NCBI RefSeq assembly: GCF_018127745.1
Contig: NZ_CP072333.1
Location: 248,001-312,000 of the forward strand
Direction: 5' to 3'
Origin: Porphyromonas sp. oral taxon 275
GTDB lineage: Bacteria; Bacteroidota; Bacteroidia; Bacteroidales; Porphyromonadaceae
Length of the DNA stretch: 64,000 bases
The notes below the pieces were generated by a model. It made no database searches. It had not been told where the DNA came from and saw only the letters and a list, made by a program, of their open reading frames with translations. The position numbers and the translations under genes are program-made. Positions within the stretch are counted from its first letter, which is position 1, and every line of letters starts with the position of its first letter. Positions 35,868 through 44,374 of the stretch are shown here, one piece after another.

Positions 35868-37070
35868 TTAGCGCTCGGGGCGGAAGCCGATGACCGTCAG
35901 CGGTAGCACGGGAGCTGCATCGCCGAAGGCTAGGTCCCCGACGGAGACGAGTGCGATCTTGAGGTAGAGCTTCGTCCCCTCCTGCTTGGCGGAGCGCAGC
36001 TCGAAGCGGGGGCGCTTCAGCCACAGGTCACGGGCAGCTCCGCGCTGCTCATTGCCGCCGTAGATCACTTGCGCCTTCTCGTCCCAAGTGAGGTCGACGA
36101 GGCTGCGGCTGACCTTGAGGCCGAACTGTAGGTACTCCTCGCGCAGCCAGCTCCCTTGGCGCTGCTTGAGACGCTGCAGTAGGCTGGCCTCGTCCGTAGC
36201 GCCCTTGGCTAGGCTGTAGAGCTTCGTTCCTAGCTCCGACTTGTGGACGACGGTGAGCTCCGAGCCGAGGCCGCTGAGGGCCTTGAAACCCGAGGCCTCG
36301 TAGCTCAGTACGGCTAGGATGTCGTCGCCCGTCGTACCGATGCGCGTCACCTGCACGCGGAAGCTGAGGCTGCGGCTCGTCTCGGACTGCTGCTTGCTCC
36401 CCGAGATGAGCTGCACGGCATACTTGCTGCGGTCGTAGCTGAGGAGCTCGCCCATGTAGACATCTAGGTACTCATAGACGCCAGCTAGGTAATGCTTGGG
36501 GGCGAAGTCCGACTGCAGCTGGACGAACTGGCCGAAGTAGGCGTGGCGGTCGAAGGGCAGGTAGAGCTGCTCACTCGGTACGCCCTTGTAGCTCAGGACG
36601 AGGGCGAACTGACCTCTGCTCCCCTCCGTGGGCTGGTAGCTGAGGGACTGGAGCTTGAGCTCCTTGCGCTCTGCCTCCGTGAGGGTGTAGGTCTTACCCT
36701 CGACGCTGGAGCTCGTGAGCTTCAGTAGGGGTAGGAGCTGCTCGAGACCGATGGCCTCCTTCTTGCCCTCGGCGTAGTAGGCGTCGAAGGGCAGGGCCTT
36801 GAGGTACTGGGCGGCGGTCACCGACCAAGCTGCCTGCAGGCGCTTGGCTAGGGTGTAGTCACTGGGACGCTCCTGCTTGGGTTCGTTGGGCTTGGGGGTG
36901 TCGGGTTGCTTAGGCTCCGTGGGCTGCTCGGGCTTCTTCGGCTCTTCGGGCTTGGGCTGCTCTTTCTTCGGGTCCTCGGGCTTAGGCTGAGGAGTGGGCT
37001 CGTCCTTGCGGCAGCTTGCTAGGAGCGTTAGGGCGGCAAGTCCGTACACTAGATGCTTCTTCATACTCAT
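35868..37070 (-). CDS. Lipoprotein with Pro/Glu/Lys-rich linker, function unknown
   Basis: About 400 residues. Start choice: an ATG at 37070 or the second ATG at 37064 (MKKHLVYG); an in-frame TTG at 37076 would leave almost no leader. The lipobox is LLASC (Cys20 from 37070). An extended charged linker follows with repeated PKPE, PKKPE and PKQP blocks to about residue 75, probably spanning the distance from membrane to a globular domain. The C-terminal ~320 residues start at SDYTLAKRLQAAW and contain mixed alpha/beta segments I cannot assign to a family. It is monocistronic with its own promoter and terminator. No catalytic motif is visible. Confidence 0.8.
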   Translation of the reverse strand: MSMKKHLVYGLAALTLLASCRKDEPTPQPKPEDPKKEQPKPEEPKKPEQPTEPKQPDTPKPNEPKQERPSDYTLAKRLQAAWSVTAAQYLKALPFDAYYAEGKKEAIGLEQLLPLLKLTSSSVEGKTYTLTEAERKELKLQSLSYQPTEGSRGQFALVLSYKGVPSEQLYLPFDRHAYFGQFVQLQSDFAPKHYLAGVYEYLDVYMGELLSYDRSKYAVQLISGSKQQSETSRSLSFRVQVTRIGTTGDDILAVLSYEASGFKALSGLGSELTVVHKSELGTKLYSLAKGATDEASLLQRLKQRQGSWLREEYLQFGLKVSRSLVDLTWDEKAQVIYGGNEQRGAARDLWLKRPRFELRSAKQEGTKLYLKIALVSVGDLAFGDAAPVLPLTVIGFRPER

Positions 37071-37080
37071 AATCAACGTA

Positions 37081-37088
37081 CAAAGGTA
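37081..37088 (-). promoter_or_regulatory. Promoter -7 box of the linker lipoprotein gene
   Basis: The minus strand reads TACCTTTG only 10-16 bp before the candidate start codons (37070, 37064), so the leader should be very short. Confidence 0.55.
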
Positions 37089-37102
37089 AAGAATTGTTAT
37101 AA

Positions 37103-37144
37103 AAGGAGCGCTGCCGTGGTCATGAAGCCACAGCAGCGCTCCTT
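37103..37144 (-). terminator. Leftward terminator upstream of the linker lipoprotein gene
   Basis: AAGGAGCGCTGC (37103-37114) pairs with 37133-37144. On the minus strand TTTTATAAC follows. It probably stops transcription coming from the GH92 gene. Confidence 0.75.
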
Positions 37145-37309
37145 GCCTTTCCTCGGGCTAAGGCCTCAGTCCGCTGGGGTGTTTGTCGGCTAGGCTCTAG
37201 CTCCCGAGGGCAGGTGAAGCCCTAGCAAGTGGGCGGACTGTCTCGTGCAGGGAGCCCAGCGGCGTGCGGGAAGTCCAGTGCCGCTCCGTATGCCTTGTTC
37301 TAGCTCTCT

Positions 37310-37397
37310 GAAGGATATCCCTCAGCCTTCTGACTGATATCCCTCAGCGGCGTCACGGACGTCGCTCAGCGCGCTGACTGATATCCCTTACGAGCCC
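37310..37397 (+). repeat. 22-bp minisatellite array D (GC type, 4 units)
   Basis: Core hexamers GATATC, GATATC, GACGTC and GATATC begin at 37314, 37336, 37358 and 37380, again exactly 22 bp apart. The flanking unit sequence reads CTGACTGATATCCCTCAGCG. Confidence 0.9.
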
Positions 37398-37425
37398 TCT
37401 GCCTTAGTTCGCCCCTAGATGCAGC

Positions 37426-37496
37426 GAGCCCTACAGAGGCGATAGCTCGGGCGAGCGGCTGATCCCGCTGCTCTGGCTATCGCCTCTGTAGGGCTC
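37426..37496. repeat. Perfect 21-bp inverted repeat
   Basis: An arm at 37426-37446 (core AGCCCTACAGAGGCGATAGC) is exactly mirrored at 37476-37496 with a 29-nt loop. The arm resembles the AGCCCTACAGGGGCGACC motif of the 11.2-kb inverted-repeat element. No T run follows on either strand, so it is not an obvious terminator. Confidence 0.8.
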
Positions 37497-37545
37497 TTGG
37501 CTTGGGCGCTAGAGAAGGCGCCTAGATCGCGCTACCCTTAGGGGA

Positions 37546-39840
37546 CTAGCGACGCGGCTGCGTCCCCATCTGGATCTCGAGCTTGCCGCCAGCCTTCAGC
37601 TCAGCATGGCCGAAGCGCAGCTCGCGCGTGATGTCGCGGCCGTTGATCTTGGCCGACTGGACGTACTTGGCCTCTTTGCTATTGCCCTTGACCTCGATGA
37701 CGAACTTACCCCCAGACAGCTGGAGTGTCGCCTTATCCACCAGTGGGCGGCCGATGACGTACTCTGCCTTACCCGGGCATACCTGGTAGAAGCCGAGCGA
37801 GCTGAGGATATACCAGGCCGACATCTGCCCGCAGTCCTCGTTGCCGATGATGCCCTCGGGCGTCGGCTGGTAGAAGTGGCGGAGGACGGTGTCGAGGATG
37901 GCCTGGCCCTTATGCGGGCTGTCGGTATAGTTGTAGAGGTAGGCGATGTGGTGGCTGGGCTCATTGCCGTGGGCGTACTGCCCGATAAGGCCCGTGATGT
38001 CGCCCGACTGCTCGGCGCCGTCGATGCGCGAGGAGGTGGTGAAGAGGGTGTCGAGGTTGGTCTCCAGCACCTGCTTGCCGCCCATCAGCTTGAGGAAGCC
38101 CTCCATGTCGTGCGGCGCGTAGAAGCTCCACTGGTAGGCATTACCCTCGGTGTAGTCGCTCTTCTCGTGGGCGGAGAAGCGGGGATTGAAGGGCGTGCGG
38201 AAGCTGCCATCACCCATCACGGGGCGCATCAGGCGCGTCTCGTGGTCCCAGTAGCGTCTGTAGTAGAGGCCGCGCTTGTCGTACTCCTTGGCTACGTCCT
38301 TGAGGCCCGCTGCCTCGGCGATACGCGCGATGCACCAGTCGTCGTAGGCCATCTCGACGCCCCAGCTGACGCTCTCGGGTACGGAGTCGGCGGGCACGAA
38401 GCCGTAGCGCTCCTTGTAGTAGGGGTGACGGGTGATGAGGTCGAGCTCTCGGGTGCCGGCGAATTTGCGTGCCAGATCCTCGCGGTAGATGCTGCTGCGC
38501 TGGGCAGCCTCCGTCCACAGCTTAAGGTCTTCGCCCGAGGCCAGGCCCTTGGCCACGAGGTCCGCTAGGACGCTCACCGAGTGGTAGCCCGGCATGCAGC
38601 CCGTATAGTTGGAGGCCAGCGGCCAGCGCGGCAGGATCGTCCCCTCCTGGTAGTCACTGATGAGGCTGCGTCCGTAGCGTAGGGCGCGCTCGGGCTCGAT
38701 GATCGTCAGCAGCGGGTGCAGCGCACGGTAGGTATCCCAGAGGGAGAAGACGGTATAGTGCCCGTCGGAGGGGTCGGCATTGCGGTGGAGCTGCTTGTCC
38801 ATGCCACGGAAGGTGCCATCGACGTCCTGGTAATTATAGGGCGCGATGTGGGCATGGTATAGGGCGGTGTAGAAGTTGCGCAGCACGGAGCTATCCGCGG
38901 TCTCGATCTCGATCTTGCTGAGGACCTCGCTCCAGATGCGGCGGCTCTCCAGGTGCACGGCGTCGAAGTCCCAGTGGGGGAGCTCCGTGGCGAGGTTCTT
39001 CTCTGCCTGCTCGGGCGAGCTGGGGGAGATGCCGACCTTCACCAGCACGGGCTCGGAGCCCTGGGGGAGGTAGAGGTGCAGCTTGAGGTCGGCCGTGTCG
39101 CCGCTGGTGCTGTAGCCTGCCTGGATGTGGCTACGCTGGCCGTCGCGCCAGAGGGCGAGGCTATCTACGGGGCGACTGAGGTGCAGGGTGTAGCTCAGCT
39201 GGTGATGCTCCGCCCAGCCCTTGGTATAGTAGGTGCCGCGGATGGTGGAGTCATTGACCAGCTCGAGGTCATTGCCTACGACCTTATGCCCCCAGTTGGG
39301 CTGGAGGATATGCCCGAGGTCCAGGAGCAGCTTGCGGTCGGTGCTGTCGCTGTAGGTGGCGCGCATGAGGCCGACGCGCTCCGTGCTGGTGAGCTCGGTA
39401 CGGATGCCGAAGTTCGCCAGCTCTACGGCATAGTAGCCAGGGCTGGCCTTCTCGTCCTTCTTGGCAAAGCGTGCTACGGGCTTGAGGCTATCTACGCCGC
39501 TGTAGGGCAGGACGGCGACGTCACCGAGGTCCCCCACGCCCGTACCTGAGAGATGGGTGAGGCTGAAGGCGTAGATGGTGCTGTCGGTCGCGTGGTAGCC
39601 GCTGCTGGCATCCCAGCCGATGAGGTGCGTGTCGGGGCTGAACTGCACCATCGCATTGGGGCGAGTAGCCCCAGGGAAGGTGTGCCCGTGCTCCCCCGTG
39701 CCGATGAAGGGATCGACGAAGGAGAGCAGACGGTCGCTAGGCCCGGGCTGCTGGCTCGAGGTGGAGCAGGCGCTGAGGCCGGCAAGGGCGAGGGCCAGCA
39801 GAGGGAGCTGGCGAAGTCTATGCTTGGTCTGTGGCTGCAT
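37546..39840 (-). CDS. GH92 alpha-mannosidase, lipoprotein
   Basis: A 764-residue exo-acting alpha-mannosidase of family GH92, Ca2+-dependent and typical for trimming high-mannose N-glycans. The lipobox is LAGLSAC. The N-domain has FVDPFIGTGEHGHTFPGA and PNAMVQFSPDT. The catalytic (alpha/alpha)6 part shows SLWDTYRALHPL, YHSVSVLADLVAKG, GNAYQWSFYAPHDMEG, SHHIAYLYNYT and GNEDCGQMSAWYILSSLG. The linkage (1,2; 1,3; 1,4) cannot be told here. Its start lies 12 bp behind sufE, so it may be the last gene of that leftward unit. Together with the GH18/SusCD locus at 57-64 kb it suggests N-glycan use. Confidence 0.94.
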   Translation of the reverse strand: MQPQTKHRLRQLPLLALALAGLSACSTSSQQPGPSDRLLSFVDPFIGTGEHGHTFPGATRPNAMVQFSPDTHLIGWDASSGYHATDSTIYAFSLTHLSGTGVGDLGDVAVLPYSGVDSLKPVARFAKKDEKASPGYYAVELANFGIRTELTSTERVGLMRATYSDSTDRKLLLDLGHILQPNWGHKVVGNDLELVNDSTIRGTYYTKGWAEHHQLSYTLHLSRPVDSLALWRDGQRSHIQAGYSTSGDTADLKLHLYLPQGSEPVLVKVGISPSSPEQAEKNLATELPHWDFDAVHLESRRIWSEVLSKIEIETADSSVLRNFYTALYHAHIAPYNYQDVDGTFRGMDKQLHRNADPSDGHYTVFSLWDTYRALHPLLTIIEPERALRYGRSLISDYQEGTILPRWPLASNYTGCMPGYHSVSVLADLVAKGLASGEDLKLWTEAAQRSSIYREDLARKFAGTRELDLITRHPYYKERYGFVPADSVPESVSWGVEMAYDDWCIARIAEAAGLKDVAKEYDKRGLYYRRYWDHETRLMRPVMGDGSFRTPFNPRFSAHEKSDYTEGNAYQWSFYAPHDMEGFLKLMGGKQVLETNLDTLFTTSSRIDGAEQSGDITGLIGQYAHGNEPSHHIAYLYNYTDSPHKGQAILDTVLRHFYQPTPEGIIGNEDCGQMSAWYILSSLGFYQVCPGKAEYVIGRPLVDKATLQLSGGKFVIEVKGNSKEAKYVQSAKINGRDITRELRFGHAELKAGGKLEIQMGTQPRR

Positions 39841-39852
39841 GAGGATATGGGT

Positions 39853-40275
39853 TTAGCCTTGGGCGGCGAAGGTAGCGGCGAAGAGCCGCATCTGTCGGAG
39901 CATGGCGACGAGCCCGTTGGAGCGCGTCGGGGAGAGGTGCTCGGAGAGGCCGATCTCCTTGATGAAGTACAGCTCGCTATTGATGATATCCTCGGGGCGC
40001 TGGTCATCCAGCACGCGCAGCAGGAGGCTGACGATCCCCTTGACAATGAGGGCATCGCTCTCCCCGCGGTAGTGGACACGCTCGCCATCGTAGCTGGCGG
40101 TGATCCACACACGGCTCTGGCAGCCCTCGATGAGGTTGGTCGGCGTCTTGTCCGTCTCGGGTAGCGGCGCTAGCTCGCCCCCGAGGTCGATGAGCAGCGC
40201 ATAGCGATCCATCCAGTCATCGAGTGCTGCGAAGTCCTCGATGATCTCGTCCTGTAGTTCCTTGATTGTTGGCAT
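39853..40275 (-). CDS. sufE: SufE-family sulfur acceptor protein
   Basis: A 140-residue cytosolic protein that accepts sulfur from a cysteine desulfurase and passes it on for Fe-S cluster assembly. The conserved active Cys lies in NLIEGCQSRVWI. The opening MPTIKELQDEIIEDFAALDDW and LIDLGGELAPLPE are typical of the family, as are IVKGIVSLLLRVL and LSPTRSNGLVAML. No suf or isc genes are next to it; it sits between a glutaminyl cyclase and GH92. Confidence 0.93.
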   Translation of the reverse strand: MPTIKELQDEIIEDFAALDDWMDRYALLIDLGGELAPLPETDKTPTNLIEGCQSRVWITASYDGERVHYRGESDALIVKGIVSLLLRVLDDQRPEDIINSELYFIKEIGLSEHLSPTRSNGLVAMLRQMRLFAATFAAQG

Positions 40276-40295
40276 TGCCTAGTTCTTACTTGCGT

Positions 40296-41285
40296 TTAGA
40301 GTTCGTCCCTTAGGGTCGTGGCTACGGTCTCACCTACGGTACGCAGGGTCTCGATCGAGATGATGTTGAGGTCATCCTGCTGGGTGTGCCAGTGGCTGCC
40401 GAAGCCCGTGGGGCGCGTAGGGTCGTAGTTGATGATGTCCACCGATGGGATGCCGAGCTCGCGGATCACGGGGATGTGGTCGTCCGTCATCGCTGAGCCC
40501 TCGGCCTGGACGAAGTAGCTGCCCCAGCCGAGCTGTGCCGCCGTCTGCCAGAGGGCCGAGAGGAGCGGACGGGCGAACTGCTTGGAGGCCGTCTCCCAGT
40601 AGAAGCGCGCCCCCTGGGCCCCGACCATGTCGAGGAGGATGCCGTAGCGTGCCGTGTAGCCCGCGTGGTGGGGCTGCTTCGCCCAGTGCTGCGCGCCGAG
40701 GCACCAGCTGTCGTCATCCCCGCCGCGGCCGCCATCCTCGAGGTCGAAGAAGACGAAGTCCAGCGCCTTGCCCGAGGGCTGTAGCGCCTCCTGACGCGCG
40801 AGCTCCAGCAGCACAGCTACCCCGCTGGCGCCGTCGTCGGCACCGAGGATGGGCTGGCTCTGGGCGCTGCTGCTGGCGTCCTGATCGGCTACCTGGCGGG
40901 TATCCCAGTGCGCCATTAGCAGGAGGCGATCCTTAGCCTCGGGCTGCAGGGTGGCGATGATGTTGGTTCCCTCAGCGACCTTGCCGTAGTAGTCCTTTCC
41001 CTCGAAGCGCTGCAGAGTCACCGTGTAGCCCCAGCTGCGTAGCTTATCCTCGATCCAGCGGGCGCAGCGTGTGTGGGCCTCGCTCCCAGGGGTGCGGGGG
41101 CCCATCTGTACCTGCGCCACGACGTAGCTGTAGGCCGAGTCGGCCGAGAAGGGAGCGGCCTTGCGCTCGGGGCTAGGCTGGCTCTCGGTCTGCTCCTGGC
41201 TCTGTGCGCGGGAGCCGCCGCAGGCCCCGAGGCCGAGCAGGATGAGGGCGAGGCTGGAGCAGAGGAATGGCTTGAGTAGCTTCAT
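40296..41285 (-). CDS. Glutaminyl-peptide cyclotransferase (type II, M28 fold), lipoprotein
   Basis: A 329-residue zinc enzyme that cyclises N-terminal Gln of exported proteins to pyroglutamate. The correct start is the ATG at 41285 (MKLLKPFLCSSLAL); the open frame extends 146 codons further upstream but that part overlaps the nitroreductase gene and has no protein character. The lipobox is LGLGAC (Cys22). M28/QC marks are MGPRTPGSEAH, LMAHWDTR, ILGADDGASGVAVLLE, VFFDLEDGG, DSWCLGAQHWA, GILLDMVGA, TDDHIPV and FGSHWHT. The order and content match the P. gingivalis glutaminyl cyclase better than an aminopeptidase. Confidence 0.88.
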   Translation of the reverse strand: MKLLKPFLCSSLALILLGLGACGGSRAQSQEQTESQPSPERKAAPFSADSAYSYVVAQVQMGPRTPGSEAHTRCARWIEDKLRSWGYTVTLQRFEGKDYYGKVAEGTNIIATLQPEAKDRLLLMAHWDTRQVADQDASSSAQSQPILGADDGASGVAVLLELARQEALQPSGKALDFVFFDLEDGGRGGDDDSWCLGAQHWAKQPHHAGYTARYGILLDMVGAQGARFYWETASKQFARPLLSALWQTAAQLGWGSYFVQAEGSAMTDDHIPVIRELGIPSVDIINYDPTRPTGFGSHWHTQQDDLNIISIETLRTVGETVATTLRDEL

Positions 41286-41296
41286 AGTCAGGGGGG

Positions 41297-41893
41297 CTAG
41301 AATACGGAGGCCTTGTTGGGCTCGATGATGAGCTCCTCGAGGCCGCGCTTGGGTACGTGGTGGCGCCCCTCGGCGTCCCGCCAGTAGCGAGGCTCTTCGC
41401 CAGGACGTAGCTCCTCGAGGATGGGCTCCTCGGCGGGCTTGCCTAGGGCTACGATCGCGTTGATCGAGAGGTGCTGCGGCAGGTCGTACATGCGGGCGAT
41501 GTCCCCACGACCATGCGGGGAGAAGATGCACATACCGTAGCCAGCCTCGGTAGCCAGCAGGCCGAGCGCCTCGAGCTGTATGCCCTCGTCGAAGCGCGCG
41601 GCGGGTGCTAGATGCGTGTCCACCAGCTGGATGAGGTAGGCCGTAGGGCGCTCGCCCACGGCGGGACCCTCCCAGTCGGGGAGCATGGCAGCCCAGCGCA
41701 TCAGGCCTGTGAGCCAGTGGCACTGCTCGGGATCGGTGACGACGATGTACTTGAGGGGCTGGATGTTGCGCCCTGAGGCCGTATGACGGATGACGTTGAT
41801 CCAGCGGATGAGCTGGAGGCGCTCGATGGGCTGCTGCTCGTCGAAGCGGCGGCAGGTGCGGTTGCGTCGGATGAGTGTCTCGATAGGGGACAT
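41297..41893 (-). CDS. Nitroreductase-family flavoprotein
   Basis: A 198-residue FMN-dependent oxidoreductase. It begins METLIRRNRTCRRF-like (IETLIRRNRTCRRFDEQQPI), with the R-R-x-R pattern that contacts FMN phosphate. HTASGRNIQPLKYIVV follows as the second flavin contact, then EALGLLATEAGYGMC and ALGKPAEEP. The family reduces nitro compounds, quinones or enones with NAD(P)H; the physiological substrate is not known. It lies 11 bp upstream of the glutaminyl cyclase gene. Confidence 0.88.
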   Translation of the reverse strand: MSPIETLIRRNRTCRRFDEQQPIERLQLIRWINVIRHTASGRNIQPLKYIVVTDPEQCHWLTGLMRWAAMLPDWEGPAVGERPTAYLIQLVDTHLAPAARFDEGIQLEALGLLATEAGYGMCIFSPHGRGDIARMYDLPQHLSINAIVALGKPAEEPILEELRPGEEPRYWRDAEGRHHVPKRGLEELIIEPNKASVF

Positions 41894-41914
41894 AGCTATA
41901 GGGGTGTAGTGTGA

Positions 41915-42688
41915 TTAGTGCTGAGGGAGGGCGAAGAGGCGGCGAGCATTGGCCGTCGTTGCCTCGACGAGGCGCTCCTCGGGGATGCCGTAGCAGTCTG
42001 CCAGGTAGCTGGCCGTGTAGGGGAGGTAGCTGGGCTCGTTGCGCCGTCCGCGCTTGGGCACGGGCGCCAGATAGGGGGCGTCGGTCTCGATGAGGAGGCG
42101 CTCCAGCGGGATGCGGGTGATGTAGTCGCGTAGGTCGCTATTCTTGAAGGTCACCACGCCATTGATCCCGACGTAGAAGCCCTCGAAGCTCAGCGCCTCC
42201 ACGAGCTCCTCCTCCGTGCCCGTGAAGCTGTGGAAGACCCCGCGCAGCCCGGGTAGGGCGAGCTCGCGCAGTAGGGCGAAGGCGTCGGCGAAGGCCTCAC
42301 GGATATGTAGGATCACGGGCAGTCCGCGCTGGTGCGCCCAGCGGAGCTGTGTGGCGAAGGCCTCCAGCTGCTGCTCCCTGTAGCTCGTGTCCCAGTGGTA
42401 GTCTAGCCCAATCTCCCCGAGGGCTACGATGGGGTAGCCGTCGAGGCGCTCCTCGACGTAGGCTAGCTCACGCAGGTAGTCCTCCCCCACAGAGGTGGGG
42501 TGCAGGCCTGCCGTAGGGTAGAGGAAGTCGGGGTAGCGCTGAGCGAGCGCCCAGAGACGCTCCCAGCTGGAGGAGTCCACGGCGGGCAGCACCATCTGCT
42601 CGATGCCAGCGGTGCGGGCACGCTCCAGCATGGCCTCTAGATCCTCGGCGAAGTCCTCCGAATAGACATGGGTATGGCTGTCGATCAT
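41915..42688 (-). CDS. TatD-family metal-dependent hydrolase
   Basis: A 257-residue TatD/YcfH-type protein of the amidohydrolase fold, with DNase or 3'-exonuclease activity known in the family. It shows MIDSHTHVYSEDF at the start (two His ligands), a catalytic Glu in ALGEIGLDYHWD, the later His ligands in VILHIREAF and GVFHSFTG, and the C-terminal LLIETDAPYLAPVPKRGRRNEP with the Asp ligand. Full length. It follows the prenyl synthase gene by 10 bp. Confidence 0.94.
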   Translation of the reverse strand: MIDSHTHVYSEDFAEDLEAMLERARTAGIEQMVLPAVDSSSWERLWALAQRYPDFLYPTAGLHPTSVGEDYLRELAYVEERLDGYPIVALGEIGLDYHWDTSYREQQLEAFATQLRWAHQRGLPVILHIREAFADAFALLRELALPGLRGVFHSFTGTEEELVEALSFEGFYVGINGVVTFKNSDLRDYITRIPLERLLIETDAPYLAPVPKRGRRNEPSYLPYTASYLADCYGIPEERLVEATTANARRLFALPQH

Positions 42689-42698
42689 AGGGGGTTGG

Positions 42699-43715
42699 CT
42701 AGTGCGTACGTCCCGAGAGGCTGTCGAAGAGCAAGCGTAGGGGACCGAAGTGCTCGGCCTCTAGCGTGGGGACGCTCGTGCTGAGCGCCTCGAGCTCGCT
42801 GTAGGCCGACTGGCTCAGACGCGCCACCTCGCCCTCGGCATAGGCGCGTACCCCTACGGCGTCGTAGAGGGCACGTACCTCGGCGATGCGTCCCTTGCGC
42901 TCCTCGGGGCTGAGGTCGAGCAGGCGCTGGAGCTCCTCGCGCTGGGCGCCCTGGAGTTGCTCCTGGGTGTAGAGCAGCAGGAGTGTCTTCTTGGCGTTGA
43001 CGATGTCGCCGCCTATGGGCTTGCCGAAGGTCGCCTCATCGCCGTAGACGTCCAGTAGGTCATCCTGTATCTGGAAGGCCAGACCCAGCTCGACGCCGAT
43101 GCGGTAGAGGCGCTCGGCGGCCTCGGTGCTGGCGCCGCCTAGGAGGGCGCCGATCTGGAGCGAGGCGCCCAGCAGGACGGAGGTTTTCAGACGGATCATC
43201 TCGAGGTACTCCGCCACGGTGACATCGCTACGGTGCTCGAAGTCCATGTCCAGCTGCTGCCCCACGCACACCTCGAGCGCCATGCGGCTGAAGAGGCCGA
43301 AGAGCTCGGGCTGCAGGGCCTTCGCCTCGAGCTCGCCGAGTGCGGCGTAGGCCTCGATGCACATCGCGTCGCCCGAGAGGATAGCGGTATTGTCATCCCA
43401 CTTGCGGTAGACGGTCTCCTGACCGCGGCGCAGGGGCGAGCGGTCCATCAGGTCGTCGTGTAGGAGCGTGAAGTTGTGGAAGATCTCCAGCGCCGCCGCT
43501 GCAGGGAGCGCCTCGTGCCAGCGCTCGGGGGCGAAGGCATAGGCTGCTGCGAGGCAGAGCATGGGGCGGATGCGCTTGCCGCCGAGCTGGAGCGTGTATT
43601 CGATGGGGGCAAAGAGGCCCTGGGGCTGGCGCTCCGCGAAGCCTCGTGCCTTGAGGCTGGTGCGCACGGCTGCCTGGAGCTCCTGTAGTATCTTCTTGTC
43701 TTGGGCTGTAGCCAT
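42699..43715 (-). CDS. Polyprenyl (farnesyl/geranylgeranyl-type) diphosphate synthase
   Basis: A 338-residue class I trans-prenyltransferase that condenses isopentenyl diphosphate onto an allylic diphosphate. The first Asp-rich motif is LLHDDLMDRSPLRRGQETVY (DDLMD 87-91), with no extra residues, and the second is LAFQIQDDLLDVYGD. GGKRIRPMLCL supplies the IPP-binding Lys/Arg. Chain length cannot be fixed from sequence; short-chain products are likely. It is the first gene of a leftward run (tatD, nitroreductase, glutaminyl cyclase, sufE, perhaps GH92) with gaps of 10-21 bp. Confidence 0.92.
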   Translation of the reverse strand: MATAQDKKILQELQAAVRTSLKARGFAERQPQGLFAPIEYTLQLGGKRIRPMLCLAAAYAFAPERWHEALPAAAALEIFHNFTLLHDDLMDRSPLRRGQETVYRKWDDNTAILSGDAMCIEAYAALGELEAKALQPELFGLFSRMALEVCVGQQLDMDFEHRSDVTVAEYLEMIRLKTSVLLGASLQIGALLGGASTEAAERLYRIGVELGLAFQIQDDLLDVYGDEATFGKPIGGDIVNAKKTLLLLYTQEQLQGAQREELQRLLDLSPEERKGRIAEVRALYDAVGVRAYAEGEVARLSQSAYSELEALSTSVPTLEAEHFGPLRLLFDSLSGRTH

Positions 43716-43812
43716 CGTGTGGGATGCTTAGGGGGCGTAGCCTCGGCAGCGCCTTCCTAAAGAAAAGGGGGGCGGAAGGGACTGCCTACGGCTACATCAT
43801 ATATAGTATAGA

Positions 43813-43820
43813 CAAAGATA
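43813..43820 (-). promoter_or_regulatory. Promoter -7 box of the prenyl synthase run
   Basis: The minus strand reads TATCTTTG, about 98 bp upstream of the start codon at 43715. Confidence 0.5.
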
Positions 43821-43858
43821 CGATATCTAGGCAAGACGGCAGGGGGAGGAGCAAAGCA

Positions 43859-43893
43859 AGGAGCGCATCGTAGTGGGACTATGATGCGCTCCT
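43859..43893 (-). terminator. tRNA-Asp terminator
   Basis: An 11-bp stem AGGAGCGCATC (43859-43869) pairs with 43883-43893, just downstream of the tRNA on its strand. The minus strand continues with a C/T-rich tail. Confidence 0.7.
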
Positions 43894-43900
43894 CTAGGCT

Positions 43901-43977
43901 TGGCGGTATGGACGGGACTCGAACCCGCGACCCCCTGCGTGACAGGCAGGTATTCTAACCAGCTGAACTACCACACC
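43901..43977 (-). tRNA. tRNA-Asp (anticodon GTC)
   Basis: A 77-nt cloverleaf on the minus strand. The acceptor GGTGTGG pairs with CCATACC (one G-T pair), the anticodon stem CCTGC/GCAGG encloses loop CTGTCAC with anticodon GTC, and the T arm contains GGTTCGAGTCC. The 3' CCA is encoded. Confidence 0.97.
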
Positions 43978-43993
43978 AGCTCTGTTTGCTCTG

Positions 43994-44025
43994 CAAAGGT
44001 AGATAAAATAATGATACGCTCCAAA
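43994..44025 (-). promoter_or_regulatory. tRNA-Asp promoter
   Basis: On the minus strand TTTG (44022-44025) lies 20 bp from TACCTTTG (43994-44001), a textbook Bacteroidetes -33/-7 pair. The tRNA begins 17 bp downstream. Confidence 0.8.
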
Positions 44026-44286
44026 TTCGCCCGAGGCCGCCGCTGTTAAGCGCTTCGCCCTCAGCCTTCGGGAGGCTGGACGGGCTGCTGAGGCTAGAGT
44101 GTGCATGCGGCTCCGTGCTTGGTCTCGCAGCGCTTTGCCTAGGCCTCAGACGAAGCGCTCTGTAGGCTGATAGGCGACGCGGCAGCGCTACCTCCGAGCT
44201 AGGATCGAAGGAGGACAGCGCTGCGTTCCAAGGGAGACGAGGAGCTCGACCCAAGGGGGACGACGCGCTCCCCTAAGGGGCGCCGA

Positions 44287-44374
44287 GTAAAGTAATATAA
44301 GAATGCGCGCTGACTGACGCCAGTCAGCGCGCTGAGGGATAAGGGGGAGGACGAAAAGTAATATAAGAAAACCC
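44287..44374 (+). repeat. 22-bp minisatellite array E (mixed AT and GC units)
   Basis: Four units start at 44287, 44309, 44331 and 44353. Units 1 and 4 are AT type (AAAGTAATATAAGAA cores, exactly 66 bp apart). Units 2 and 3 are GC type (CTGACTGACGCCAGTCAG and GCTGAGGGATAAGG). Unit 2 and its flanks form a perfect 12-bp inverted repeat around ACGC. The array shows that the AT and GC types belong to one phased family. Confidence 0.85.

Noticed and set aside
41286..41723. N-terminal extension of the glutaminyl cyclase frame
   Set aside because: It overlaps the nitroreductase gene and lacks protein character. The signal peptide begins at 41285.
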